From Saccopteryx bilineata (Eukaryota; Chordata; Mammalia; Chiroptera; Emballonuridae): a stretch of 64,000 nucleotides of DNA. Made by a program: the position numbers and the translations under genes. The notes below the pieces were generated by a model. It did not search any database and was not told the origin of the DNA. It worked only from the letters and a program-made list of their open reading frames with translations. Numbering within the stretch: position 1 is the first letter of the stretch; the number at the start of each line of letters is the position of its first letter. Positions 26,401-35,100 of the stretch are shown here, piece by piece. The stretch covers positions 295,749,090 through 295,813,089 of the forward strand of contig NC_089492.1 of NCBI RefSeq assembly GCF_036850765.1, in the 5' to 3' direction.

Positions 26401-29400
26401 CGCAGTCAAGGCACATGTAGGAGAGCAATCAATGAACAACTAAGGTGTTGCAATGCGCAATGAAAGGCTGGTGATTGATGCTTCTCATCTCTCTCCGTTC
26501 CTGTCCGTTCCTGTCTGTCCCTGTCTATCCCTCTCTCTGGCTCACTCTCTGTCTCTGTAAAAAATAAATAAAAAATTAAATAAAATAAAAAAAGTTAGTT
26601 ATTAGCCCTGGCGGGCTAGCTCAGTGGTACAGCATCGGCCCAGTATGGGGAAGTCCCAGGTTTGATTCCCAGCCAGGGCACACAGGAGAAGCACTCATCA
26701 GCTTCTCCACCCCTCCCCCTCTCCTTTCTCTCTTTCTCTTCCCCTCCCTCAACCAAGGCTCCACTGGAGCAAAGTTGGCCTGGGTGCTGAGGATGGTTCC
26801 ATGGCCTCTGCCTCAGATGCTAGAATGGCTCCAGTTGCGACAAAGCAATGCCCCAGATGGGCAGAGCATCACCCTCTGGTGGGCATGCTGGATGGATCCC
26901 GGTCGGGCACAAACGGGAGTCTGTCTCTCTGCCACCCCGCTTCTCACTTTGAAAAAATACCAAAAAATAAAAAGTTTTTAACAAATAAAAATAAATAAAA
27001 TGCCATGAGACAAAAGTGTTGTCATGACAACAACAAAACCTACTTGCCTTTCTATTTCAGCTTGGCTTTGTGAAGTAGTTAGCACATTTCCCCCATGTTT
27101 CTACAGATGGAAAATCTTTCAGAAGTCACTGCTCACGGTCACAGAGCTAGCAACTTTGAGTACCTAAGGCCATGGTTTGTTGTTGTTTTTGTTTGTTTTT
27201 TTGTTGTTTTTTTTACAGAGACAGAGAGAGAGTCAGAGAGAGGGATAGATAGGGAAAGACAGACAGGAACGGAGAGAGATAAGAAGTATCAATCATTAGT
27301 TTTTCATTGCGACACCTTAATTGTTCATTGATTGCTTTCTCATATGTGCCTTGACCACGGGCCTTCAGCAGACCGAGTAACCCCTTGCTCTAGCCAGAGA
27401 CCTTGGGTCCAAGCCGGTGAGCTTTTGCTTAAACCAGATGAGCCCGTGCTCAAGCTGGCGACCTTGGGGTCTCGAACCTGGGTCCTCAGCATCCCAGTCC
27501 GATGCTCTAGCCACTGCGCCACTGCCTGGTCAGGCATGGCTGTGGTTTTTTTAAGGACAGAGGTATAAGGACCCGTGAAATACCCAACAGGGAATGGAGC
27601 AAGCCACAGGTGAGGGGGTGGGGGGGCAGGGCGGATTGTAGCAGGTGGACTTACTCTAAGGCGTCCTCCGAGTTCTCCGAAAGCACATTCTCTACGCACA
27701 GGTGCAGCTTCTGCACGTTCTGGCAATGACTGAGGCAGAAGGAAGACACGGACAGGTCGTCCGCGTTGCCGATGTAAATGTTCACATTGTGGAAGAAGTT
27801 CATCACCTGCGCAGTGAAGGCTTTGTCCTGGGTCTCGAACAGGTTGTTCAGCACCTCCTGAAAGTTCAGCACCGACGTGTTGGGGTCACGGCGACTGAAA
27901 CCCCAGAGGCAGCGGGCCACTTCCTGCTTCACCTTCTTGGACAGCGGGAAGCCGAAGGCAGCCTCCAACAGCCTGGCTGTGTCCTCACTGCAGAGCCCGA
28001 ACAGGAAGGTCCCCACCTGCTGCATGTACGTGGGGCCTCCTTTCGTCATCACGGAAGCCATGACTAACTGGGTGACAGTCCCAACAGCCGGGGGAGGGCT
28101 GCCATCCTGGGGCCGTCGCAGCAGGTACCAGACTGCAGCGCAGAACTCCTGGACGCAGGCGTGGCAGAAGGTGAACTGGTCCCCGTTCCTCCGGAGGAGC
28201 CGCATGTCCAGCCACCTGGTGGCCTCGGATTCCGAGACCCCATTCCTCCTGAGGTCCCCGGCCTGGAAGGCAAATGTGTCGGTCCAGATGCCCTCAACCG
28301 CCAGGGCACACAGGCTTCGGAGCCGGGCTCGGCCCTGCCTGGGTGGGCAGCCCTGGAGCCCTGATTTGCACACGCTGGTGACAAAGGAGGCGTAGAGGTT
28401 GGTGGCGCTTCCGCAGACAACTCCCAGGGCGTCCCCTCTCTCCTGCTGCCATTTCAGGCAGGTGCAGATCAGCCAGCATGTCAGGGGATAGCGACACAGG
28501 ATGAACAGCGCCGTGTCGTCCCTGACCAGACGGAAGGCTGTGGAGACTATGCCCTTCCCCAGGAAGAAGTGGGAGAAATACAGCTCCCTGTCCCGTTCGG
28601 AGAGTCCAGGGAGGGTGATGGATCTGGGATGCTGCAACAAGCAGGCCACTCTTCGCGAACCTGGCTCGCCCACAGAGACCAGCAGGGATGACTCCGGCAG
28701 CAGGTGCTTTAGCAGCAGGCTGCTGAGGATCACCGCTGTCGGCCGGCGCCGTCCGGGGTCATCACAGAGGTCACCGGCGTCCAGGGTGAACTTCAGCTCC
28801 TCAAAGCCATCCACGATGAACAGGATCCTCTCTGCCCGGGAGAGAATGGCTTCAATGGGCTCAGAAGCCTCGGGCCAGTCCCTGGACAGGAGTTCCACCA
28901 GGCTGGTCTCTGGGGTGCTGTTCATCTCGCAGCCGGCCAGGAAGAAGATGAAGGTGAACCGATCCTCCCACAGGTGTCCCTCCGCCCACTCCAACATCAC
29001 TCGTCTCAAAAGGGTTGTTTTCCCGATCCCCTCCGGGCCCCCTAAGACCACTGAGAGGGAGGGGTCCCCAGCTGCTGGGCGGGCTGCATATGCGGCACAC
29101 AACTCCTCGTACTCAGTCTTGGTGGTTTCTGTGTAGAAGTCATCAGGCACTTGGAGGCAGGTCTCGTTGTCCCAGATGAGACGGAATTTTTCCTTCATGT
29201 GACTTTTATAGGGGTTGAATTTGTCTGAGTTAAACAGGGCAGAACACAAGACAGTCTTTAAACATCCACTCATTCGCCATCACGAAGACAAAGGATGGTG
29301 GGATAGAGAAGGTGTGGTACACGTGGACATGGAATACTACGCAGCCATGAAAAATTATTAACTGTAAGTGAAACCCTATGGCATTCATCTTTCTCTGTCT

Positions 29401-32400
29401 GACTTATTTCACTTAGCGTGATACCTTCTAGATCTATCAATATGGCCACACATGGTGAGGTTTTACATTTTTATGGCTGAGTAATATTCCATTGTATATA
29501 TGCACCACATCTTCTTTATCCAACCTTCTATTGATGGACACATGGATTGCTTCTATAGCTTGGCTCTTGGTCATAATGCTGCACATAGGAATACATATAT
29601 CTATTTCAAGTGAGTGTTTTTGATAAACACCCAGAGTGGAATTGCTGAGTTGTCTACTACACAAACACAAACAAAATAAAAACAGACAAATAGAAACAGA
29701 GACAAAAGGGGTGGTTACTAGAAAGGAAGGGAAGGGGTGGGTGGATGAGAAGAAAGGGGACTATCATCAATAAGATTGTGATAAGTCTATACAACGACAG
29801 AAAACTACTAGAATCAGTGGGGCGATCACACCATAAGGTCTAAAAACATCAAATCACTACATTATATACACCTGAAACTAATATAACCAATGTATGATTC
29901 TATACCAACTAAAACTCTTAAAAGAATTCCATTGTAATCCCCAACATTGGAAAAAGTAAGGAAAAAGTAAGGAAAGTTTGAATGCTACACTTTCAGGAAT
30001 TCTTTTTAAAATGTAATATTACCACATGCCCATAACATGCATGGATCTTCAGAGTATCACACTGAGTGAAATAAATCACACAGGGAAGGACAAGACCGTA
30101 CGATTTCACTCATTTGTGGGATGTAAAACGGAAAGCAGCAAACAAGGTCACAGACAACAGTATGATGGCTTCCAGAAGGGAAGGGAAGGGAATGGGGGCA
30201 GGTAGAAGAGGGTAAAGGGGGGTACATGGCGATAGGAGGAGACTTGACTTGGGGTGGTGAGCACACACTGCAAGGCACAGAGGACGTATTATATAGAATT
30301 GTACATCTGGCATAATGCAACTTACACAATGTCATTAACCAAAGCCACCCGATTATTTTAATTTTTTTTAATGCACTCATTCTTTGTTACTCAGAATAAC
30401 CCTTACAGATGGACTTAAACACACACATGAGGACAAATGTCCAACCATGGATGACCAGGGTGGCTACCTTAGTTTGGTTAGGATTGGAATCCATCTGAAA
30501 TTCTGTCCACGAAAGAACCCGACTGAAGCTGGAAGCCCACCTCTGTGTTACTGGTTACACCAAGCGGTGGACACATGGAGACAACATTTTGAACTGGAAG
30601 GGTGGACGCAGCGTCTGCCAGGGGTCAGGGCCGAGGACATTGCGAGTGCTGTTGTGTCTTCCGCCACCTCAGAAATCCACTAAGGTTCACTCTCCTCTCA
30701 CTTTACAAGAAAATGTTGAGGGACTTAATGGTAGCCAGCAAATGTGGACTCATGAATAAACATCAGGGTCCAGGGTCTATCCCACATGTGTCTGTCTTAA
30801 AAACCATAAGGTCCAAGATGGTTTCTACTGCCCCGTGCTGAGTGCAGCTGATTTCAGAGACACTCGCTTGGACTGTCATTCTTTCAACCTGCCCTTTCTG
30901 TGTTCCTTCCAGGGCCAAGCAGCCCAGGAGAGGGGGTGGACACAGCTACAGATACCAACAGGGACCGTGCCCGGCCCTGAACAGGTGCACATTAGAGAAG
31001 GTACGCACTTCTGTGTGTCGTCCAAGCAAAGGGCACTGATGGCTTTGTTAAAAGACGTATGACTGGAAAATACCTTGGGATGGAAAGATGTCTCTCTATG
31101 TCTGTCTCTGTCTCTCTGTCGCACTATCTTTGTCTCTCTGTCTCTGTCTCACTGTCTTCATCTCTCTGTCTCTCTCTCTGTCTCACTGTCTCTCACTGTG
31201 TTTCTCATTTTCTGTGAGTGTCTCTGTCTCTGTGTCTGTCTGTCTCTCTCTCTCTCTTTGAAAGAAAGGGGCAGGGTTGTCAGCAGTCGCGACCTAAGAT
31301 CAGGATCTCTGAATCTCCGGGTCCCTCCCCTAAGACACAGACCTACTCTGTGCACACTGGCCACCTGAGCCCACCTCTATAGTCCCACCGAGACACTCAG
31401 GGTCAAGAGGAACCGATGTCCACATGAATCTCACATGTCCCATTGTGCGGCGAGTAATAAATGTTCTAAGTCTTTTGGGGCTTGTGATGTCCTTAGACAC
31501 CCAAGCTAGGGGAGTGTGGCAAGTGGACCTGATGGTGGCTTGCTGCTTAGAACTGCCTTCGCCATTGATGGTGCAAGTCACTAACCTCGGGTCCGTAAAC
31601 CAGAAGGTCGCCATGGTCTGGCTGCTTCTGCCGAGACTTCCACGCTACTGTAACCCACCTAAGTCTCAGTTCACCTATCAGAACAAAAAGCCTACTCCCA
31701 CAGTTAGATAAAAATCAATGAAAGGCGGGCCTGTGAAATTGGGCACAGCCCCCTGCAGCCTTCGATGACCGTCTCAATGACGAAATGTTAAAAGGAGTGA
31801 TGCGTCTGACACGGCATCTGTTTGTTTGCTGGGACTTGGAACTCACCGCCTCTTCATATATTTTCTGGGAAAATCAAGGAGCGTCTCCCCATTTGCAAAC
31901 CCCAGAGCCATGGTGAGGATGCAAAGACATTATGCTCAAAAGGTGCTTCCTGTGTACCTGGGGGCATTCACTCTCTGTAATGATTCCCTACTGTCAGGAT
32001 GCTGCCCGGTCCCTCATGTGGGTTCGGTCAGAAGGACAGACAACTACCATATAGGCAATTCCCTCTCAGCAGATGCCAAGTGCCAGGTTATCTCCTGGGG
32101 TAGCATCAAATCAACTTGGAACAGAAAAATGGGGACACCACTTAGGTAAACGGTCCGTCTCAGACACCACCCACCCACCCACCCACCGGCCATTGCTGGC
32201 CCACGTATGAGCCAAGTTGGCTTGTGACAGTTCCACCACCTCCAAGTCTCCCCTTGATCCGTAACACACATTCGTTCCCAGTGGATGGCGGGTGAACATG
32301 AATCCATGACGGTATCACCTTCGTGACTGTGAGCTCTCAGTAGAGCCATCTTCCCCGCCTCCACGAGCCCCACCCCTCACCTTGCACACTTACTTCTGAT

Positions 32401-32673
32401 CTCATCTTGAGCCCTGGCCCAGAGATCGCGCCGATGGACCTGCAGAAACAGGCTCAGTGTGATCTCCCATGCCCATTTGCCTGGGTAATGCTGATCCAAC
32501 AATGCTGCGAGGTCCTCTCTCGAGGCCTTCTTCAGCTCAGGCCACGGGATGGGCTTCAGTTGGAATTTCAGAGGCTCTTCTTTGAGGAGCTCCTTAAATT
32601 TCCAGAACTCTTCCTTTCTGAGCTCCCCCAGGTACCACAACAAGCCAAATTCAGAGAAGAAAGATTCGGCCAT
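7326..32673 (-). CDS. NLRP9: NLRP9, NACHT/LRR/pyrin-domain innate immune and reproductive receptor (complete gene)
   Basis: Nine coding exons sum to 2997 nt, giving 998 residues, close to the roughly 991 of the human protein as I recall it. Domain order is pyrin (1-93), NACHT (about 95-400, Walker [10 protein letters not shown] near 156-164, Walker [12 protein letters not shown] near 227-237), then leucine-rich repeats (about 617-955) and a short tail. NLRP9 is a cytosolic sensor. Family knowledge places it in oocytes and testis and, for a rodent paralogue in gut, in an RNA-sensing inflammasome with DHX9. The opening residues ([15 protein letters not shown]) and the final exon are diagnostic, and EPN1 is the expected neighbour. 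All exon phases agree and I see no stop or frameshift, so I call it intact. The 5' UTR and promoter were not located. Confidence 0.93.
8100..8335. mobile_element. Old MER5-like hAT fragment
   Basis: Diverged match to the mammalian MER5 theme (gatgctgctaacatcccacaacgcacagcag-like wording). It lies in the 3' part of NLRP9, next to exon 8. Confidence 0.45.
8357..8527 (-). CDS. NLRP9: NLRP9 coding exon 8 (LRR)
   Basis: A 171-bp exon encoding residues 898-955, with [20 protein letters not shown] and the [16 protein letters not shown] repeat. Acceptor ccctcttgcag, donor gtgagtggat. Confidence 0.93.
8650..8875 (+). mobile_element. Old MER5-like hAT fragment
   Basis: Carries the MER5 sequence of steps: ggggaacatgtggcaatg, then gccaggatgcagctaaac, then acaatgcacagg. 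Intronic in NLRP9. Confidence 0.55.
9012..9182 (-). CDS. NLRP9: NLRP9 coding exon 7 (LRR)
   Basis: A 171-bp exon encoding residues 841-898, with [14 protein letters not shown] and [20 protein letters not shown]. The donor is gtgagtgtt. The acceptor tract is only tttatcccccag and is directly preceded by (TG)15, so recognition may be weak. Skipping it would keep the reading frame. Confidence 0.93.
9195..9224. repeat. (CA)15 microsatellite at the NLRP9 exon 7 acceptor
   Basis: Read on the gene strand it is (TG)15 ending 12 nt before the exon. Confidence 0.97.
9323..9590. repeat. (GAT)n-rich microsatellite
   Basis: About 270 bp of gat/gct/ggt triplets, intronic in NLRP9. Open frames here are low-complexity artefacts. 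Confidence 0.95.
9600..10400. other. NLRP9 intron 6, no recognised element
   Basis: Unique-looking intronic DNA. Nothing coding or repetitive is recognised. Confidence 0.5.
10419..10576. repeat. Poly(T) and (GAA/GGA)n purine tract
   Basis: A T-run at about 10411-10428 is followed by a GA-only tract at 10477-10576, some 34 bp below the exon 6 donor. Confidence 0.9.
10610..10780 (-). CDS. NLRP9: NLRP9 coding exon 6 (LRR)
   Basis: A 171-bp exon encoding residues 784-841, reading [20 protein letters not shown] with [20 protein letters not shown]. Acceptor ctctttctgcag, donor gtaggtctgc. Confidence 0.94.
11145..11490 (+). mobile_element. SINE family B
   Basis: Head gcctgatcaggcagtggtgc, B box aggttcaaaacc, and a tail of tctctgtctctctc then aaaaaataaaaa. 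Confidence 0.85.
11499..11940 (+). mobile_element. SINE family A
   Basis: Full length with head ggccctggccggttggctca and an A-rich (aataaaaa) tail. It carries an extra internal tandem segment near 11740-11775. Confidence 0.9.
11941..12550. other. NLRP9 intron 5, no recognised element
   Basis: I see no gene or clear repeat here. Confidence 0.4.
12555..12705 (+). mobile_element. SINE family C (VES-like)
   Basis: Head ccctggctggatagctgggt, B box agttcgatccccagtcgg, and a pyrimidine tail. Confidence 0.7.
12740..12915 (-). mobile_element. SINE family C (VES-like)
   Basis: Reverse copy with a gagagaga tail on the left and tgccctgaccggaaatcaaa as the reversed B-box region. Confidence 0.65.
12916..13264. 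other. NLRP9 intron 5, short TG tract and unique DNA
   Basis: A (TG)n run near 12910-12925, then no recognised feature. Confidence 0.4.
13265..13582 (-). mobile_element. SINE family B
   Basis: Reverse copy with a tttttgtgtgacagagacag tail, the reversed B box ggtttcgaacctgggtcc, and a head ending gccgggtcag. Confidence 0.85.
13918..14088 (-). CDS. NLRP9: NLRP9 coding exon 5 (LRR)
   Basis: A 171-bp exon encoding residues 727-784, reading [20 protein letters not shown] up to CSLEIL. Acceptor ctcacctacag, donor gtaagttgg. It is separated from exon 4 by a 9-kb intron that holds the Helitron nest. Confidence 0.94.
14170..14313 (+). mobile_element. L1 3'-tail, first piece
   Basis: The gtatttacagaacagtcatgg and aaagtatagtcaataatatt wording is shared with 19200-19260. 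The element resumes at 14700 and again at 18724, being split by a SINE and a Helitron. Confidence 0.65.
14314..14699 (+). mobile_element. SINE family A
   Basis: Diverged head ggccttggctgtttgactca, an internal (TC)n at 14440-14475, and a tail ctaatatatatat. It sits inside the L1 tail. Confidence 0.85.
15004..15408 (+). pseudogene. Helitron-internal ORF remnant (N-terminal Rep/helicase-like)
   Basis: From the ATG at 15004 the frame reads [13 protein letters not shown] and hits a stop at codon 14, then another stop soon after. Downstream it is open and shows a repeating charged motif ([19 protein letters not shown], then [19 protein letters not shown]) that resembles the basic N-terminal repeats of Helitron proteins. 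Two ccaat boxes (near 14842 and 14879) lie upstream. The catalytic Rep and helicase parts are absent. The family call rests mainly on the element's ends. Confidence 0.5.
15409..15813 (+). mobile_element. SINE family A (first of two at one site)
   Basis: Full length with a long poly(A). The target duplication agagtttgtgaa occurs before it and at 15814-15825. Confidence 0.93.
15829..16215 (+). mobile_element. SINE family A (second at the same site)
   Basis: Full length. It starts right after the duplicated target left by the previous SINE and is followed by a third copy, agagttcgtgaa (16216-16227). Confidence 0.93.
16295..18390 (+). mobile_element. 5'-truncated LINE-1 (ORF2 3' half and 3' UTR)
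   Basis: Starts in the ORF2 reverse transcriptase domain, with [14 protein letters not shown] as the catalytic (F/Y)ADD box. It runs through the [15 protein letters not shown] region and the cysteine-containing end ([18 protein letters not shown], then [13 protein letters not shown]). The reading frame breaks near 16770-16795 and 17500-17520, so it is not a working ORF. A 16-bp target duplication, aaaaatgatggaaaga, lies at 16279-16294 and 18391-18406. It is inserted in the Helitron and is therefore younger than it. Confidence 0.95.
18780..19420 (+). mobile_element. Older L1 3' fragment
   Basis: The wording ttcccagacaagaggaagtg and gaaatgttaaagggtcttctt belongs to older mammalian L1 3' regions. 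An L1-type tail follows (gaaaccaatatgatattgta). Confidence 0.6.
19490..19886 (-). mobile_element. SINE family A
   Basis: Full-length reverse copy, tttttttctgtatttttctg to ccggccagggcc. Confidence 0.92.
19887..20235 (-). mobile_element. SINE family B
   Basis: Reverse copy with tail tttttttaatgagaaagaga, reversed B box caggattcaaacctgggtcc, and head end ccactgcccag. Confidence 0.75.
20317..20545 (+). mobile_element. MER5-like hAT element
   Basis: Near-complete MER5 theme: ggttctcaacaggggtgat at the left and gaggttgaaaagctctg at the right, with tctggagacatttgtggttg inside. Confidence 0.75.
20600..20815 (-). mobile_element. MER5-like hAT element
   Basis: Reverse orientation to the previous copy: ctcactgttggcacttccgg at the left, with ctccacccactagatggcag inside. 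Confidence 0.7.
21080..21440 (+). mobile_element. SINE family A
   Basis: Head ggccctagctggttggctca. Target copies aattgttgt flank it on both sides. Confidence 0.88.
21722..21935 (+). mobile_element. SINE family C (VES-like)
   Basis: Head ggccttggcctgggtagctc, B box gggtttgacccccatcaggg, tail tctctctctc and A-rich. Confidence 0.8.
22127..22515 (+). mobile_element. SINE family A
   Basis: Head ggccctggccagttggctca. The B-box region carries a small internal duplication (gtgtggaagtc twice). Poly(A) tail. Confidence 0.88.
22628..22952 (-). mobile_element. SINE family B
   Basis: Reverse copy from ttttttttatagggacagaa to ccgcctggtcagg. Confidence 0.85.
23113..23280 (-). CDS. NLRP9: NLRP9 coding exon 4 (LRR)
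   Basis: A 168-bp exon encoding residues 671-727, with [20 protein letters not shown] and [12 protein letters not shown]. Acceptor ttctttgcag, donor gtaagtgcc. One leucine-rich-repeat pair. Confidence 0.93.
23375..23698 (-). mobile_element. SINE family B
   Basis: Reverse copy from ttttttgacagagacagagg to ccacctggtcggg, in NLRP9 intron 3. Confidence 0.83.
23801..23962 (-). CDS. NLRP9: NLRP9 coding exon 3
   Basis: A 162-bp exon encoding residues 617-671, reading [15 protein letters not shown] up to the CKLQKLV end. Its acceptor is ctcctacag and its donor gtaagttgg. Twenty bases past the donor the intron becomes a pure T-run (A-run on the plus strand at 23758-23780). Confidence 0.9.
23970..24350. 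other. NLRP9 intron 2, no recognised element
   Basis: Intronic DNA upstream of exon 3. Nothing recognised. Confidence 0.4.
24370..24455. repeat. AT-rich and (GT)n microsatellite
   Basis: A tatatttatat stretch, then gtgtgtgtgtgtgtgtgtgt. Confidence 0.9.
24456..24768 (-). mobile_element. SINE family A, diverged
   Basis: Reverse copy ending actggccagagcc. The tail side is replaced by the GT microsatellite. Confidence 0.8.
24822..25232 (+). mobile_element. SINE family A
   Basis: Young full-length copy with a 31-nt A-rich tail. Target copies aattctaca lie on both sides. Confidence 0.93.
25378..25812 (-). mobile_element. SINE family D, split by another SINE
   Basis: The gagagaga part (25398-25430) and the head part (25751-25812, caccacaggtcaggc) are separated by the insertion at 25493-25737. 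Confidence 0.7.
25493..25737 (-). mobile_element. SINE family A, 5'-truncated
   Basis: About 245 bp of the 3' portion only. A 13-bp target duplication, aagcccaggtttc, lies at 25480-25492 and 25738-25750. It is inserted in a family D SINE. Confidence 0.9.
26022..26210 (+). mobile_element. SINE family C (VES-like)
   Basis: Head gccctggccaggtagcttgg, B box gggtttgatccctggtcagg, tail tctctctctctctct. Confidence 0.82.
26226..26595 (+). mobile_element. SINE family B
   Basis: Head gcctgaccaggcagtggcac, B box ggttcgagacccc, tail aaaaaataaataaaaa. Confidence 0.88.
26605..26985 (+). mobile_element. SINE family A
   Basis: Head gccctggcgggctagctcag, tail aaaaaataaaaag. Back to back with the preceding SINE. 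Confidence 0.87.
27210..27537 (-). mobile_element. SINE family B
   Basis: Reverse copy from tttttacagagacagagaga to actgcctggtcagg. It lies about 120 bp below the NACHT exon donor. Confidence 0.87.
27655..29224 (-). CDS. NLRP9: NLRP9 coding exon 2 (NACHT domain)
   Basis: A 1570-bp exon encoding residues 94-617. Its acceptor is ttaactcag just above 29224 and its donor is gtaagtcc just below 27655. It holds the fish-specific-NACHT-associated linker, the P-loop GPEGIGKTT, the Walker B/Mg-binding [11 protein letters not shown], and the winged-helix and NLRC4-type helical regions up to [12 protein letters not shown]. The frame is open throughout. A minus-strand L1 fragment begins within about 70 bp upstream of the acceptor. 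Confidence 0.95.
29290..29660 (-). mobile_element. L1 3'-region fragment
   Basis: Contains the reverse complement of the typical L1 wording gagtaatattccattgtata, then gatggacacatggattgctt. Confidence 0.75.
29661..29945 (+). mobile_element. L1 3'-tail fragment
   Basis: Contains the tail wording ggtggttactagaaagg and cacctgaaactaatataacc. Confidence 0.6.
30000..30375 (+). mobile_element. L1 3'-end fragment
   Basis: cactcatttgtgggatgtaa, the ggggtggtgagcacaca block, and gtcattaaccaaagccaccc. Confidence 0.7.
30376..31075. other. NLRP9 intron 1, no recognised element
   Basis: No gene or clear repeat recognised. Confidence 0.4.
31080..31262. repeat. (TCTG/TCTC)n microsatellite
   Basis: About 180 bp of imperfect tctgtctc units. 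Confidence 0.92.
31263..32390. other. NLRP9 intron 1, unique DNA
   Basis: Apart from an (ACCC)n run at 32157-32187, I see nothing until the pyrin exon donor. Confidence 0.45.
32394..32673 (-). CDS. NLRP9: NLRP9 coding exon 1 (pyrin domain)
   Basis: Encodes residues 1-94, starting at the ATG complementary to 32671-32673. The pyrin (death-fold) domain mediates homotypic assembly. [13 protein letters not shown] and the [10 protein letters not shown] segment are typical of NLRP9. The donor is gtaagtgtgc immediately below 32394. The exon ends one base into a codon, matching exon 2. Confidence 0.93.
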
Positions 32674-32814
32674 CTCGTCCTGGGATGGTGAGCTCGGACT
32701 TCTCCAGCAGGGGGGAGGGGAGGAAGAAAATGTTCAAAAAATGAGAAATGGGTGATTCTGAGGAAGAAGGATATGATCACAGTTAAATCTCAGCAGCTGA
32801 AGGTGGTTTCGGGG

Positions 32815-33375
32815 CATTACCTACAGTAGCCAAGATAGGGAACCAAACCAAGTGGACGAAGATGTGGTACATTTACAGTATGGAATATTACTCAGCCATA
32901 AAAAAAGAGTAAAATCTGGCCCTGGCCATTTGGCTCAGTGGATAGAGCATTGGTCAGGCATGCAGACATCCTAGGTTCAATTCCTGGTTAGGGCACATGT
33001 GAGAAGTAACCATCTGCTTCTCCACCCCTCCCTCTCCCCTTCTCTCTCTCTTTCCCTCTCGCAAGTAGTGGCTCTGTTGGTCCGAGTATCAGCCTCAGGC
33101 ACTGAGGATAGTTCAGTTGATTCTAGCATCAGCCCCATATGGGGGTTGCCTGGTGGATCTCGGTCAGGGTGCATGCTGGAGTCTGTTTCTTTATCTCCCT
33201 CGTCTCACTTTAAAAAGAAAAAAAAGAGCGAAATCTTACCATTTGTGGCAGCACGGATGAACCTAGACATTACTGTATGTTCAGTGAAATAAGTCAGATA
33301 GAGACAGACTGATACCCTGTGATTTAATTTATATATGGAATCAAAAGAACAAAATAAATGAACCAAGTTGAAAAA
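32815..33375 (+). mobile_element. L1 3' fragment split by a SINE
   Basis: The actcagccataaaaaaagag wording ends near 32915, and aaatcttaccatttgtggca resumes near 33231. Confidence 0.65.
32918..33228 (+). mobile_element. SINE related to family A
   Basis: Head ggccctggccatttggctca, B box aggttcaattcctggttagg. It is the first repeat upstream of the NLRP9 start codon (about 245 bp). Confidence 0.8.
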
Positions 33376-33378
33376 GAG

Positions 33379-33690
33379 GCTCTGGCCAATTAGCTCAGTG
33401 ATAGAGCATCGGCCTGGCCTGTGGAAGTCCTCGGTTCAATTATCAGTCAGGGCACACAGGAGAAGCAACCATCTGCTTCTCCACCCCTTCCCCTCTTGCT
33501 TCTCTCTCTCTCTCTGTCTCTCTCTTCCCCTCCCACAGCCATGGCTCCATGGAAGTGAGTTGGCCCAGGGCGCTGAGGACGGCTCCATAGCCTCCACCTC
33601 AGGCGGTTAAAAAGTAGCTCCGGTTGTAACAGAGCAACATCCCAGATGGGCAGAGCACGCCCCCTGGTGGGCATGCTGGGTGGATCCCAA
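33379..33690 (+). mobile_element. SINE family A, diverged
   Basis: Head gctctggccaattagctcag. The 3' part is truncated after ggtggatccc. Confidence 0.8.
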
Positions 33691-34035
33691 ACCAATAGAA
33701 TGTTGAATGTCAATGGTAATTTCAAAGCACATTTTAAAAAGGATACTTTAACAGAAAAAACTTTTTCTAATCAACACGTTGAAAAGGTAATGAGAACCAG
33801 GTAAAACTCATTTTAATAGTACATTTTTTATTTAAAAAGTAAAGAGGAGAAATAGGTATAATTTTAAATTTAGGTATGCATTCTCAGCAATATAGCTTGA
33901 TGTTATAGGATTCATTTTAGCAGAGGGGCTGTTTCGGTTAGCACTTTGTTTCTAAGACTCATCTTGTTGCTGCATTGGTATTGCTGTGTAGTTACTATCC
34001 ACTGTTACGATCCCAGTGTTTGTTTTTAATTCATT
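33691..34035. other. AT-rich DNA, nothing recognised
   Basis: No gene or clear repeat. Confidence 0.4.
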
Positions 34036-34640
34036 CTAGAAAGGGAAGAGGGAAGGGAGAGGGGAGGGGGGGGGAGAGAGACAGAGAAATGTCAATTTGT
34101 TTTTCCACTTATTTATACATTCATTGGTTGACTCTTTTTTTTTTTTAAGTGAGAAGCAGGGAGACAGACCATCAGACAGACAGATTCCCACATGCACCCC
34201 AACCAGGATTCACCAGCAAGCCCTCTAAGGGGTGATGCTCTGCCCATCTGGGGCCACTGCTCTGTTGCTTGCCAACTGAGCTATTTTAGTGCCTGAGGTG
34301 AGGCCATGGAGCTATCCTCAGCACCTGGGGCCAATTTGCTCAAACCAGTCAGGCCATGGCTGCGGGAGGGAAGGGGAGGGAGAAAGAGGGGGAGAGAGAG
34401 AGAGAGAGAGAGAGAAGGGAGAGGGGAAGGGTAGAGAACCAGATAGGCACTTCTCCTGTGTGCCCTGACCAGGAATCAAACCCAGGACATTGACATGCCG
34501 GGCCAATGCTCTACTGCTGAGCCAACTGACCGGGGCCATTGGTTGATTCTTGTGTGTGCCCTGACAGGGGATTGAACCCAAAACCTTGGCATATCAGCAC
34601 AATGCTCTAACCAACTGAGCTACCCAGCCAGGGCCCTATT
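34036..34640 (-). mobile_element. SINE family C split by a family A copy
   Basis: The tail half (34036-34132) and head half (34541-34640, ending cccagccagggcc) flank the insertion at 34133-34540. The words cattggttgactctt and cattggttgattctt mark the duplicated target. Confidence 0.75.
34136..34537 (-). mobile_element. SINE family A, diverged
   Basis: Reverse copy from ttttttttttaagtgagaag to aactgaccggggcc, with an internal (GA)n. Confidence 0.82.
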
Positions 34641-34889
34641 CCTCTTTCTTAATGGTACAGTTGACTGGCTCATAGATCTCCTTCTAGTTTTTTATTTACA
34701 ACATGAATGCTGCTTCTGGGAACAGCTCTCGCATGTGCCTTGGTGCGCAGATGCAGACATGGCCCTGGACTAATAGTTCTAAGTTGTCCCCTATAGGAAT
34801 CACGTTTATGACAGTTTTCTCTCATGAATATGACTACATCCCCTCCAGCATCATGTGAGAGTTTCTCTGCTGCACTGTGCTTCACATGG

Positions 34890-35100
34890 TCTAAGCCCAT
34901 GTTGGTGACAGACAAAATAAACCAACATAAAGGGAGGTGGAGGAAGGGCGAGGGGGACAGACGGTGATGGATGGAGACTCGGCTTAGGGGGGCAAACTCA
35001 CGACAGAGTGTACAGAAGTGTGTTGAAGAATTGTGCACCTGGACCTCATGGAATTATGTTCACCAATGTCACCCTAATAAATTCAATTTTTAAAACATCA
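34890..35100 (+). mobile_element. L1 3'-end fragment
   Basis: ggcaaactcacgacagagtg and caatgtcaccctaataaatt wording. Confidence 0.6.

Noticed and set aside
27702..29136. Plus-strand frames antisense to the NLRP9 NACHT exon
   Set aside because: They are shadows of a strongly supported coding exon and lack splice or start context.
7326..32673. NLRP9 as a pseudogene
   Set aside because: All nine exons keep frame and splice sites, and the total length fits the family.
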